DNA of 40,074 nucleotides. It comes from a virus. The notes beneath the pieces are model-generated. The model made no database searches. It was not told the DNA's origin and saw only the letters and a program-made list of their open reading frames with translations. Below, in pieces: positions 1-7,607 of the stretch. The stretch covers positions 1 to 40,074 of the IMG/VR virus record IMGVR_UViG_3300007512_000087. One strand, given 5' to 3'. The position numbers and the translations under genes were made by a program. Positions within the stretch are counted from its first letter, which is position 1; every line of letters starts with the position of its first letter.

Positions 1-66
1 ATCAACATATTCAGGCATTGGGGTTTTGACCATAGGATGGTCTGGCTGTAAAAGTTTATATATCAT
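1..66 (-). CDS. N-terminus of a possible peptide deformylase (cut by window edge)
   Basis: An open frame starts with ATG at 66-64 and runs off the left edge; 22 codons are visible, beginning MIYKLLQPDHPMVKTPMP. The ATG shares four bases (ATGA) with the gp46 stop, so it is translationally coupled to gp46. Peptide deformylases often begin with a short strand followed by a 'P-D-x-x-L/V-K/R-x' element, and phage-encoded deformylases occur in marine T4-like genomes; the visible residues fit that pattern. The catalytic motifs (GxGLAAxQ, EGCLS, HExDH) would lie outside the window, so the assignment rests only on a short N-terminal resemblance. The presence of a coding start here is much surer than the product. 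Confidence 0.4.
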   Translation of the reverse strand, partial: MIYKLLQPDHPMVKTPMPEYVD

Positions 67-1736
67 GCTTCAATTAATTTGCTAAAGTTATTCTGTTTCT
101 CAAATTTCATAATACTTTGAAACTTGTCAAACAATATATCGCCTTTGTGAGAAATCACAAATATATTTTGACTCTCAAGTTGATTGAGAATCTTCAAAAA
201 ATCATCAGTTCCAGATGCATCAAGGCTGGAATCAAACACCTCATCCATAATGAGTAGATTGGTATTGGTTGAGTTTTTCAACCTTGCAACCTCTCTCCAT
301 GTGAACATCAGAGCCAAGTCTATTCTCATCTTTTCACCTTCTGAGAATGAAGCATACGAAAAGTCATCACGATAACGAGACTTGATTGTTTCTTCAAACT
401 GTTCATTGAGGTGAAAGTTCACATAGAAATCCAGAACACCCAGATACTTTTGAATCGTCTGGTTCATCACAGGAAGATACTGTTTGATGATTTTTGATTT
501 TATCCCTGTATCATGCAACAAATTTTTACAAATGTCAAGGTAAAAATTTTCCTCTTTCAGTTCCTTCGTTCTGAGATCTATCTCTTCTATATTCTCCTTC
601 AAACCTTCTATCTGTTTTTTCTGTTCGTCAGTCTGTTCCTTATCTTTGGTTAATTGATCCAGATAATCTTGGCACTTAGTAGCCATTTTCTCTAATGCAT
701 TGATCTCAGCATTGTTCTGTTGCATTTCAGCTGCAAGACTATTCAGTTCTGAAAGATTGGTAGTCAATCGTTCCAGTTCCGTTTCCATCTCACCCATCGC
801 ATTTTGATACTTCTGAGATTGATCTAGTAACTCTGAGTTTCTGAATTTCTTGAATGACTTCTTAATAGGCTGTTCACATACTGGACAGTCATCATTCTTT
901 ACAAAGAATTCTCTCTGTTTATCCACTTCAGACTTCTTGGTTCCTACTTGTGTCTTGAGTGTTTTCAGTTTACTGGTATCAGTTTCTACAGTTGTCTTGT
1001 GGACTAATGCAGCCTGAATCTCTTGATTTCTATCCTGTCTTTCCTGTTTAGATTCTAAATGGTTATCCCTCTCCTTGGTCAGATCTTCCATCTTTTTCTC
1101 TGCATCATCTTCAACCTTCTTCAGATGAGACTCCTCAACTTCCAAAGTGCTCCTGTATAAAGACTCCTCTAACTTCAGTTCATTGACTTCAGACTGAACC
1201 TCTTTGTATTTAAGCTTCAGTAGAGTGTTCATCAGAGAGAACACCTTGATATCAAGAATATCTTCTACCACCTCTCTACGATGAGTTGAAGATAACTTCA
1301 TGAAAGGAATGAAACAGGAAGACCCTAGAATCACTACTTGAGTAAATGACTTGTAGTTCAACTTGAGTATCTGTTCTTCCAGAACTTTCTGGAAATCCCT
1401 TGAATGAGCCTCTTGATCCATAGGTTCACCATTCCGAATGATCTCAAAGATATTCGGCTTGATTCCTCTACGAACCAAAAACTCATTGGTTCCTATCTGG
1501 AAATCCACCTCAACTTCTGCACCACCAGAATTGATAGAATTTACCAGTTGGTTTTTCTTAATTGGTCTGTATGGTTTTCCAAATAGAACAAAACACAATG
1601 CATCAAGGACAGTGGACTTACCAGCTCCATTCTCTCCTATGATGAGTGTGGTTCTAGATCTATCAAGAATGACCTCTGTAAATTGGTTCCCTGTTGAAAG
1701 AAAATTCTTCCAACGAACCTTTTTAAAGTGTATCAT
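63..1736 (-). CDS. 46: gp46-like recombination nuclease subunit (Rad50/SbcC family ATPase)
   Basis: Large subunit of the T4 gp46/gp47 complex, which resects DNA ends for recombination-dependent replication and degrades host DNA in the cytoplasm. The 557-residue product is about the length of T4 gp46. Visible features are a Walker A motif GENGAGKST at residues 34-42, long heptad-rich coiled-coil arms on either side of a zinc-hook CPVC at residues 284-287, an ABC signature FSEGEKMR near residue 450, and a Walker B/D-loop LLIMDEVFDSSLD near residue 500. Its start overlaps the gp47 stop by ATGA and its own stop overlaps the next start the same way, so the genes form a translationally coupled chain. 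The family assignment is secure. Confidence 0.96.
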   Translation of the reverse strand: MIHFKKVRWKNFLSTGNQFTEVILDRSRTTLIIGENGAGKSTVLDALCFVLFGKPYRPIKKNQLVNSINSGGAEVEVDFQIGTNEFLVRRGIKPNIFEIIRNGEPMDQEAHSRDFQKVLEEQILKLNYKSFTQVVILGSSCFIPFMKLSSTHRREVVEDILDIKVFSLMNTLLKLKYKEVQSEVNELKLEESLYRSTLEVEESHLKKVEDDAEKKMEDLTKERDNHLESKQERQDRNQEIQAALVHKTTVETDTSKLKTLKTQVGTKKSEVDKQREFFVKNDDCPVCEQPIKKSFKKFRNSELLDQSQKYQNAMGEMETELERLTTNLSELNSLAAEMQQNNAEINALEKMATKCQDYLDQLTKDKEQTDEQKKQIEGLKENIEEIDLRTKELKEENFYLDICKNLLHDTGIKSKIIKQYLPVMNQTIQKYLGVLDFYVNFHLNEQFEETIKSRYRDDFSYASFSEGEKMRIDLALMFTWREVARLKNSTNTNLLIMDEVFDSSLDASGTDDFLKILNQLESQNIFVISHKGDILFDKFQSIMKFEKQNNFSKLIEA

Positions 1737-2806
1737 GCTTCTAAATCGGCTGCTTCAATGTATAATGATTTTAATTTGGTCTTGATTCGTTCCTTGTCGA
1801 GAGTTGTCTCTATCTCTTCAACATACCGATCAAGAAGTGAAAGTGTATCCTGAGCTCCATCCACAATGTCATCATGAACAAAATCGGAGCTCAGGTCTGA
1901 AAAATCTTCAACTATCTTTAAATCATGTAAGGAAATCTCCTTATACAGTCGATCCAAAAATTTGTCGTATGCATAATAATCATTTCGATTCTCCACGAAC
2001 ACCTTAACATATTTCTTATCAAATTTGGTTATGTCAAATTCTACATAGTCATGCTTAGTGTCATCATAATATATCTTCTCAAACATGGTATACTCGTTTG
2101 GAATGAACTCTAATTCCCTAGTTTCCAAATCGAAAGTGTGAAACCCTTTTGGATCTCCACAATCTGCCCATGTCATTTCGTAAGGACACCCCAGATAATA
2201 AATCTGGCCATCATTGGATCTCTTATGGTAGTGTCCACTCAGAACCAGTTCAAAGTTCTTGAACAATTCCTTCTCAAATCCATGATCTGAAACCACCCCA
2301 GAGTGCATTTCAAATCCTCTGACTTCCAGATGACCCATACCAACTTGAGCTCCTGACTTGAGAACCTTGGTAGTCTCTGCATAGTTCTCGGCAGTGATCC
2401 AAGGAATGATTGCAATATCCTGTTTCTCAATAGAGATCACTTGAGGTTTATCATACACATACCAACAAGCCTCACTTCCAGGCATGGGTAACTCATTATA
2501 ACAATTTACTGCAAGTGTGTTCTTATAGTAAATGTCATGGTTTCCCACTATAAAATAACAAGGCAACCATGTTCCCATAAGACCACCTATGAACTTCTCA
2601 CGAAAATCCATGGCCGTCTTATAGTTGATAAACTTCCTGCGATCTAGACAATCTCCCAGATGCATGACACCACAAATATCTTCAGAATTTTCCACTATGT
2701 ATGGAAAGAACTGATTTTGATAGAAGTCAAAGAAATAGTCACTAAAAACCTGACTATCGTTCCGAGCCCCGAAATGAGTATCAGTAATGATTACGAGTTT
2801 CTTCAT
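1733..2806 (-). CDS. 47: gp47-like recombination nuclease subunit (Mre11/SbcD family)
   Basis: Nuclease partner of gp46. The 357-residue protein carries the calcineurin-type phosphoesterase motifs in order: DTHFG at residues 9-13, HLGDCLD near 50, GNHD near 90, GHLEV near 155 and SGHYHKR near 190; together these build the two-metal active site of Mre11/SbcD enzymes. Length is slightly above T4 gp47. The start codon overlaps the stop of the upstream 56-codon gene by ATGA, and its stop overlaps the gp46 start by ATGA, so stoichiometric coupled translation with gp46 is expected. No substitution of a key metal ligand is apparent. Alternative identities are unlikely given adjacency to gp46. Confidence 0.96.
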   Translation of the reverse strand: MKKLVIITDTHFGARNDSQVFSDYFFDFYQNQFFPYIVENSEDICGVMHLGDCLDRRKFINYKTAMDFREKFIGGLMGTWLPCYFIVGNHDIYYKNTLAVNCYNELPMPGSEACWYVYDKPQVISIEKQDIAIIPWITAENYAETTKVLKSGAQVGMGHLEVRGFEMHSGVVSDHGFEKELFKNFELVLSGHYHKRSNDGQIYYLGCPYEMTWADCGDPKGFHTFDLETRELEFIPNEYTMFEKIYYDDTKHDYVEFDITKFDKKYVKVFVENRNDYYAYDKFLDRLYKEISLHDLKIVEDFSDLSSDFVHDDIVDGAQDTLSLLDRYVEEIETTLDKERIKTKLKSLYIEAADLEA

Positions 2807-2973
2807 TTTTTAACTAACGCATCAATGAAGTCCTCTAACCAAATTTTACCAGCTCCTGCTTCAGATTCTTCGATTGAGGCTTCAATCTCATGCAGTTCTG
2901 TAGCTGGAATATTTGCAGTGAAATCTGAAATCATTTTCTCGACCTCATCTACATACTTTTCAAATTTTGTCAT
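2803..2973 (-). CDS. Small acidic 56-residue protein between gp55 and gp47, unknown function
   Basis: A 57-codon frame (including stop) begins MTKFEKYVDEVEKM and ends WLEDFIDALVKK. Its ATG at 2973-2971 shares ATGA with the gp55 stop, and its TGA at 2805-2803 shares ATGA with the gp47 start. This double four-base overlap, without any spare DNA, is strong evidence that it is a real gene in the coupled gp55-gp47-gp46 chain. The product is acidic, probably helical, and has no cysteine, signal peptide or membrane segment. I do not recognise the family. Its place suggests a small accessory factor for late transcription or for the recombination nuclease, but that is inference from position only. Confidence 0.8.
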   Translation of the reverse strand: MTKFEKYVDEVEKMISDFTANIPATELHEIEASIEESEAGAGKIWLEDFIDALVKK

Positions 2974-3506
2974 AATTCCTCTTCTATGAAATTTTCAATC
3001 CCTTTTTTACGCCGTTTCTTTTTGGGCATACTTTCTTTTGGAAGATTATCCCTCAAGAAATCAATGTAAGTGTTATCGTATACATCGTCATCATAATCAT
3101 GGACATCATGAGTCTTCAATGTATCGTTATCTATAATTTTCTGCTTAATTGCAGTTTGTTTCTTTTCTTTAGTAATTCGTCTAAGAAATGCATAATAAAT
3201 TATTTGAGTAAAATACGCAAATGGATTTTGTGATTTCTCAGGGTTGAAATTCTTAGCATATTGAATACAATTTTCTATACCATCTCCAATCATCTCCTCT
3301 CGATAAGTGTAATTAATAAAATTTGGTCTATACGATAAATGAGTTGCTATCTTGTAAAAACATTCTCCTATGTACTCAGGTATAGGAGGAATCTGTTCTC
3401 CTTCAGATTCAGCTTCATTTACTTCATCCTTCCAATCTAACATCGCTGCTAGAAATACTTTATTATCCACATAATGTGGTTTTTTAGGTTTTTCACTATT
3501 ACTCAT
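2970..3506 (-). CDS. 55: gp55-like late transcription sigma factor
   Basis: Phage sigma factor that directs host RNA polymerase to TATAAATA-type late promoters, in T4 together with gp33 and the gp45 clamp. The 178-residue length matches T4 gp55 (about 185). The stretch around residues 85-115, with FNPEKSQNPFAYFTQ followed by AFLRRITKEKKQ, is the conserved region-2-like core of this family. The C-terminus is basic then acidic (KKKRRKKG followed by IEEEL), the tail expected to contact the sliding clamp. It begins at an ATG with a good AGGAG ribosome site six bases upstream. The late-promoter motifs elsewhere in the window are its expected targets. It heads the coupled chain to gp47 and gp46. 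Confidence 0.95.
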   Translation of the reverse strand: MSNSEKPKKPHYVDNKVFLAAMLDWKDEVNEAESEGEQIPPIPEYIGECFYKIATHLSYRPNFINYTYREEMIGDGIENCIQYAKNFNPEKSQNPFAYFTQIIYYAFLRRITKEKKQTAIKQKIIDNDTLKTHDVHDYDDDVYDNTYIDFLRDNLPKESMPKKKRRKKGIENFIEEEL

Positions 3507-3534
3507 ATTATACTCCTTTTTTTGAAAATGTCAA
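3507..3534 (-). promoter_or_regulatory. Possible sigma70-like promoter overlapping the gp55 ribosome site
   Basis: Reading the minus strand, TTGACA (3534-3529), 16 bases, then TATAAT (3512-3507) directly abuts the gp55 ATG. Both boxes are perfect matches to the bacterial consensus, and the spacer carries the AGGAG ribosome site. If used, transcription would start inside gp55, so it could not serve gp55 from this ATG; it may be chance or could serve downstream genes. Confidence 0.3.
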
Positions 3535-3562
3535 GTCGTTTATTTTTGTCTTGACTATTGAG

Positions 3563-3594
3563 AAAAAACCATGTATACTTTGTATGTTCAGGTT
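3563..3594 (-). terminator. Weak candidate intrinsic terminator after uvsW
   Basis: On the minus strand just after the uvsW stop, AACC pairs with GGTT around an inner ATAC-AAA-GTAT hairpin, separated by an internal loop, and the 3' arm runs into six T residues. The T tract and position are right for a terminator between uvsW and gp55, but the stem is imperfect. Confidence 0.3.
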
Positions 3595-3598
3595 CAAG

Positions 3599-5047
3599 TT
3601 ACATCTCTACCTTATGGATTTCATAGTCGAACTCCTCTTGGTTGTAGATGCTGATCCTCTCTGCAAAGTGTTTAATGGTGTGATTCCGACCATCGAAATC
3701 ATCAGCTATATCATACAATTTTGCATTCACCTTACTGTCATGCAACCTTAATCCCCTACCTATTGATTGTAGATTTCTGATGCGAGACTTATAAGGACTA
3801 GCGAAAATAATGTTATGAAGATTCCTAATATTGATGCCAGTACTAAATACACCAAAGCTGGCGACAATAATCCTTCCATTTGTTTGTTCTGTAAGTTTTC
3901 TGATTCCTTCTCTTGTTTCGGTATCTGTGGCTCCGTAAACCAAGTGAACATCATTTGTTTTCTCCTTTATTAGCTTATATAATAACTCTCCATGTTTTAT
4001 TAACGAAAAAAGGACGAGCGTGTTACCTTTCTGATCTACGCTTAAATTACGAATCAAATTATTTCTCTTTGGATGCTGGGTTATATACTTAATTTCATCT
4101 TGATATTTCCTTATTATACACTCTTCTTTTGAATAAGTCAAGACAATTCCTGTCACTTTTATATCAGAAAGTTGTTTCTTATCAATGAGTTGACGAGTTG
4201 TAGTAACCTGTTTTACAGGCCCAAACAACCCCTCAAGTACTAACCTATGACTCTGTGTATCGTTTAGAGTCCCTGTTAAACCATATTTAAACTCCGTACT
4301 TATTGTTTTAGACATGATCTTCTTGAGAGAATCAGCCTTAAATGTATGGGCCTCATCCCCAAAGATCACTCTGAATTTTTTAAAATAACTCTGAGGTTCT
4401 TTATATAATGACTGCCATGTTGATATGTAAACTATTTTCCCCTCAGCTTGTTTCTCTCTACCTGAGTATATTCTATGACAATAATAATCTGAGTTCCATC
4501 CATACTCTTTAAAATCAGAGAACATCTGTTCCACTAGTGAGGTAGTAGGAACCAATAATAACATACAGTCTTTGCCTGGGTCATGCAAAAATTTCTGATA
4601 ATATCGAATCAGTATATAAATTATAAGGGATTTGCCCGATGCAGTAGGACTAACAAGGAGGCTGCGGCCAGTTCTGATACTATGATGAACTGCATCCATT
4701 TGGTAATCCCTAATTTCATACGGAATCCCCAATCTTGAAATAAACGACTCAACATTTTCTTTGTGAATTGAAAGGGGCGACCAATTTCCCCCTGTTAATG
4801 AATATGATCTTTTTTCTGCAAATTCTCTGATATAGTTATATAACCCACTGTAAATTTGGTTAGTCCTAGTATCAAATAGTCTTATCTTACCATCCCAAAA
4901 CCTGTTCTTGTATGCAGGCATAAACTTAGCTTCTGGGATATCAAAACTGAAAAATTCATTCAGTTCCCTCGCAATACTTCTTTCACACTCCACTTGAAGA
5001 TAGACTTCATTCTTCTTATGTAATGTGATATCAGATTCCAGCCTCAA
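3599..5047 (-). CDS. uvsW: UvsW-like ATP-dependent DNA/RNA helicase
   Basis: Superfamily 2 helicase that unwinds R-loops and branched recombination intermediates and switches T4 from origin- to recombination-dependent replication. The 482-residue protein has Walker A SPTASGKS near residues 133-140, a DEAH box at 231-234, motif III-like GLTGTL near residue 260, and a C-terminal RecA-like domain with motif VI QSIGRGLRLH. The first ~110 residues match the small N-terminal substrate-binding domain seen in UvsW, and length is close to T4 UvsW (about 500). It overlaps the end of uvsY by 17 bases, so the two recombination genes are read as one unit. The assignment is secure. Confidence 0.95.
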   Translation of the reverse strand: MRLESDITLHKKNEVYLQVECERSIARELNEFFSFDIPEAKFMPAYKNRFWDGKIRLFDTRTNQIYSGLYNYIREFAEKRSYSLTGGNWSPLSIHKENVESFISRLGIPYEIRDYQMDAVHHSIRTGRSLLVSPTASGKSLIIYILIRYYQKFLHDPGKDCMLLLVPTTSLVEQMFSDFKEYGWNSDYYCHRIYSGREKQAEGKIVYISTWQSLYKEPQSYFKKFRVIFGDEAHTFKADSLKKIMSKTISTEFKYGLTGTLNDTQSHRLVLEGLFGPVKQVTTTRQLIDKKQLSDIKVTGIVLTYSKEECIIRKYQDEIKYITQHPKRNNLIRNLSVDQKGNTLVLFSLIKHGELLYKLIKEKTNDVHLVYGATDTETREGIRKLTEQTNGRIIVASFGVFSTGINIRNLHNIIFASPYKSRIRNLQSIGRGLRLHDSKVNAKLYDIADDFDGRNHTIKHFAERISIYNQEEFDYEIHKVEM

Positions 5048-5462
5048 ACTTTCTCCACTCTATCGCATTTTTGATCTGAAAGGATCGGTTTGAAATGGAC
5101 TTAACAACTTCTTGAAGATATTCTACTACAGTCTCATAGTATTCAACCTTTCCCTTGAGTTCTCTGACTTCTTCATCAGCCTCAATAAAGGTTCGTTCTT
5201 CGTCTTTGGTTTTTAATTTTAATGGAAAATCTCCCTTCTCCTTATAGACTTCTTCTGGAGCCTTACCTGTATAGTAGATCCATTTGTTCCTTTTGAGAAC
5301 TGCAAAATCACCTTGAGTTTTTTTGAGAAGTAGAGAATGCTCCGTAAGAAGCTGTAGATATTTTGAATGGAGTGAAGGGATTCGTAGGGACTCAATATCT
5401 AACTCCATATCGTTGATCTTGAGATCCTTTTTTACTTTATCTTGTATTTCAGTTAGTGTCAT
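5031..5462 (-). CDS. uvsY: UvsY-like recombination mediator protein
   Basis: Loads the UvsX recombinase onto single-stranded DNA coated by the phage SSB. The 143-residue protein matches T4 UvsY in length (137) and pattern: an N-terminal helix with KYLQLLTEHSLLLKK, a central KWIYYTGKAPEEVYKEK motif, and a C-terminal coiled-coil region ending IKNAIEWRKFEAG, which is characteristic of the family. It lies immediately upstream of uvsW with a 17-base overlap. No Shine-Dalgarno sequence is visible before its ATG, and its leader contains an 11-bp inverted repeat and a CATAAATA late-type motif about 100 bases upstream, so translation may depend on leader structure. Identification is firm. Confidence 0.94.
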   Translation of the reverse strand: MTLTEIQDKVKKDLKINDMELDIESLRIPSLHSKYLQLLTEHSLLLKKTQGDFAVLKRNKWIYYTGKAPEEVYKEKGDFPLKLKTKDEERTFIEADEEVRELKGKVEYYETVVEYLQEVVKSISNRSFQIKNAIEWRKFEAGI

Positions 5463-5477
5463 AATGTAGTTTCAAGT

Positions 5478-5559
5478 TGAGTCGCTCAAGGCACCCAAGT
5501 ATGTTGTCGCACATGAATCGAGTGGACTGATTTATTGGAAAATCTGTCTGAGCGACTCA
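5478..5559 (-). repeat. 11-bp inverted repeat in the uvsY leader
   Basis: TGAGTCGCTCA at 5478-5488 is the exact reverse complement of TGAGCGACTCA at 5549-5559, separated by 60 bases. Each arm is itself nearly palindromic (TGAG...CTCA). Both arms lie between the CATAAATA motif and the uvsY ATG, so the long stem would form in the 5' untranslated RNA. It could be an RNA structure or a pair of operator half-sites. Confidence 0.7.
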
Positions 5560-5563
5560 TTAC

Positions 5564-5571
5564 TATTTATG
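5564..5571 (-). promoter_or_regulatory. Late-type promoter motif CATAAATA before uvsY
   Basis: The minus strand reads CATAAATA, matching the T4/cyanophage late -10 pattern (N)ATAAATA. It overlaps the stop of the tail-tube-fold gene and lies about 100 bases upstream of the uvsY ATG, leaving a long leader that contains the 11-bp inverted repeat. Confidence 0.55.
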
Positions 5572-6154
5572 TTGCATTTTTAAACTCATAATACAAATAT
5601 CTGAAAGATGCATCAACTCTAATATATTCCACATCAGAAGTATCAGTTGTTAGATCAATACCACTCAAACTAGTAGGAAATATATCCCTAAAATGGACTT
5701 CAACTTTTGCAATATTTTTAGAGTTATAAAAAGTCATCGTTGCATCAGAATATGCAGCTCCTTCAGATAAAGTTACATTTTGTCCTGCTTGATTAGAATA
5801 AGTCATTCTAGAAGCCCCTGGCAGAACTGTATTTACTTTACTCTCAGATAAGACATCAGAAAATTGAGAATGTTGTTTTGGAAATCCAAGACCAACCAAC
5901 CATTCCCACATTTCTCTATAATTCTTTAATTCTTCATCTGCAAGAAACTGTATATTCAAAGTGTCAAATGTAAGTTTATCCCCAGAAATGGGTATATCAG
6001 ACATAGGTGTAGGAAACTGAGCTTCTCCCAGAGTAATGCCTGGTATATTTGCATTGGTGCAAAACCAAGTGGTTAAGGGGAGTCGATCAAAGTTAATTCT
6101 CCATTGATTTGGAGAAGCATAATCGTATGTTGTGGGTTGACTTGCATCGGCCAT
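5567..6154 (-). CDS. Tail-tube-fold virion protein (between gp23 and uvsY)
   Basis: A 195-residue protein. Residues ~35-95 (ANIPGITLGEAQFPTP, then GDKLTFDTLNIQFLADEELKN) follow the same pattern as gp19 in this window (TNLPGMTLGEVAVPF, then GDRTFETWTTTIL), and the C-terminus has the similar 'F-R-D-I-F-P-x-S-L' and 'Y-I-R-V-D-A-S-F-R-Y' layout of gp19 (GLWPLTIAP, ITYRYQFF). It is therefore probably a gp19-superfamily tail-tube, tube-cap or adaptor protein, as are T4 gp48 and gp54. As I recall, in cyanophages the position between gp23 and uvsY is annotated gp3 (tail completion); I cannot decide between these names. It starts at an ATG with an AGAGGT site and is preceded by the gp23 terminator and a CCTAAATA motif, so it looks separately transcribed. 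Confidence 0.75.
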   Translation of the reverse strand: MADASQPTTYDYASPNQWRINFDRLPLTTWFCTNANIPGITLGEAQFPTPMSDIPISGDKLTFDTLNIQFLADEELKNYREMWEWLVGLGFPKQHSQFSDVLSESKVNTVLPGASRMTYSNQAGQNVTLSEGAAYSDATMTFYNSKNIAKVEVHFRDIFPTSLSGIDLTTDTSDVEYIRVDASFRYLYYEFKNAT

Positions 6155-6169
6155 AATTACCTCTACAAG

Positions 6170-6177
6170 TATTTAGG
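6170..6177 (-). promoter_or_regulatory. Variant late-type motif CCTAAATA
   Basis: The minus strand reads CCTAAATA about 15 bases before the ATG of the tail-tube-fold gene and just after the gp23 terminator. CTAAATA recurs before gp18 and before the gene ending at 16388, which suggests a tolerated variant of the TATAAATA late box. Confidence 0.4.
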
Positions 6178-6187
6178 TGGGTTTGAA

Positions 6188-6210
6188 AGGGGGGCCTCTT
6201 TTACCCCCCT
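6188..6210 (-). terminator. Intrinsic terminator after gp23
   Basis: Six C and six G residues pair, extended by one A-T pair to a 7-bp GC-rich stem with a 9-base loop, lying 14 bases after the gp23 stop. On the minus strand the stem is followed by a short TTT. It is the clearest hairpin terminator in the window, as expected after the very highly expressed capsid gene; the T tract is short. Confidence 0.75.
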
Positions 6211-6223
6211 CCCAAATATGTGA

Positions 6224-7582
6224 TTACATAATGTTTGTAACCTTGGCACGCCTGTAGTAACAGTTGTCACCTACACCAAAAGGTGTGGAGTCTGTTCTGA
6301 TAGCTCCAGTTGAACCGACTTTTGCGAATGGATTTTCTGCCATTCCGTAACGTGTCTTGAACGCAATCCTTGGTTGGAAAGTGTCTTCAGAGACGGCACG
6401 AACCATTTGCAATGGAACGTATGGGCAGTAAAACAACCCAGCGTCATAAGCAGATGCACCACGATATCCGGCAACATACCAATCACTGGCACCATCGACA
6501 GCCGATGCATAAGGATCAACATAGACTTTAATTCGTCCGTTGATTGTACCGGCAAATGTGCTTCCTGTTGGATCAACATTCAAGTTAGTTGACATTGCAG
6601 GTGCATAGTCAAGTACTCCAGCCATTGACAGAGCAGATGCTGTGTCAGCGGAACACATCAGAATGTTTCCTTTTCCTCGGCGAGTTCTAATTCCGATTGC
6701 ATTACAATCTTTCTCAATTTGGAAAAGTAATCCTTTGAATTTTTCAACTGACCATCGACCATTAGAGTCAAGATCAAGATTGAAAACTCCACCTGAGGCT
6801 GTACCTTGAGCACCAGTTTCGGCAGTCAAATAAATGGTACGGATAACTTCACGATTGATCTCCTGAAGAATCTCTTGACTCAGAATGTTGGACAACTCGG
6901 ACTCAGCATCCAGACCATGAATAGCTTTCAGGTCTTGTGCGAGTTCCATTGTGTAACCGGCACGCAAAGCACGTGAGTTAGCAGTTACAGTTGCTTTCTC
7001 AATAGTAAATCCCATATCTTGGAAAGCAGTTCCACCCGATGCACCATAGGCTTCTACATTTGCTGTAGTATCACCTGGCTTTACGTTGTAGTCACCAGGA
7101 GTGTCTACACCATAAATGTCTGGTGTACCGGCTGCATTTGTAACAGGGGCATTTCCACCATTCAGGGCGCCTGGGTTTGTTCCGGCTTGGTCAGCGGAAT
7201 ATGTGGAGTTTGATCCAGAAGTATTAGCTTCGTCATGAAGTACTTCGGTATCTCCTGTAGTTCCACCACCGATTCTCGCTTTCATAGCGAAAATAAGTCC
7301 TGTAGGTCCACTCATAGGTTGGACACCGCACACATCGTATGCAATGAGACTTGGCATTGCACGGCGGACTAATGAAATAAGAACTGGGTCCCAATTGGAG
7401 ATAGCTGACCCTGTAGACATATCAGCTTCTTGCAACATTTGGCGAGACTCTTTCAGTTCTCTTTCTTGGTTTTCCAAGACAACAGCGGTAACTGCACGCT
7501 TATAAGCATCGTTGATCTCTGGGAGATCGGGATGATTCAAAACTGGTTGCCACTTCTCTTGGAGTTGTTCTGAATTATACAT
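6224..7582 (-). CDS. 23: gp23-like major capsid protein
   Basis: HK97-fold major head protein that forms the hexamers of the prolate capsid. The 452 residues are typical of marine T4-like phages, shorter than T4 gp23 (521). The N-terminal ~52 residues are charged and helical and end in LQE before ADMSTGSAISNWDP, which fits the gp21 cleavage rule (I/L-x-E), so this is probably the propeptide removed on head maturation. The core motifs LVRRAMPSLIAYDVCGVQPM and the C-terminal ENPFAK belong to the family. It begins at an ATG with AAGGAGAA upstream, follows gp22, and is followed by a GC hairpin terminator. Identification is firm. Confidence 0.96.
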   Translation of the reverse strand: MYNSEQLQEKWQPVLNHPDLPEINDAYKRAVTAVVLENQERELKESRQMLQEADMSTGSAISNWDPVLISLVRRAMPSLIAYDVCGVQPMSGPTGLIFAMKARIGGGTTGDTEVLHDEANTSGSNSTYSADQAGTNPGALNGGNAPVTNAAGTPDIYGVDTPGDYNVKPGDTTANVEAYGASGGTAFQDMGFTIEKATVTANSRALRAGYTMELAQDLKAIHGLDAESELSNILSQEILQEINREVIRTIYLTAETGAQGTASGGVFNLDLDSNGRWSVEKFKGLLFQIEKDCNAIGIRTRRGKGNILMCSADTASALSMAGVLDYAPAMSTNLNVDPTGSTFAGTINGRIKVYVDPYASAVDGASDWYVAGYRGASAYDAGLFYCPYVPLQMVRAVSEDTFQPRIAFKTRYGMAENPFAKVGSTGAIRTDSTPFGVGDNCYYRRAKVTNIM

Positions 7583-7607
7583 AAATTCTCCTTAAAAAGT
7601 ATTCAGA

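Noticed and set aside
2239-2430. Minus-strand open frame inside gp47
   Set aside because: Out-of-frame shadow of gp47 without start signals or recognisable domain.
3551-3579. Plus-strand TTGACT-17-TATACT resembling a sigma70 promoter
   Set aside because: It would drive RNA antisense to uvsW with no plus-strand gene downstream; in AT-rich DNA such a match may be chance. It also overlaps the weak terminator structure.
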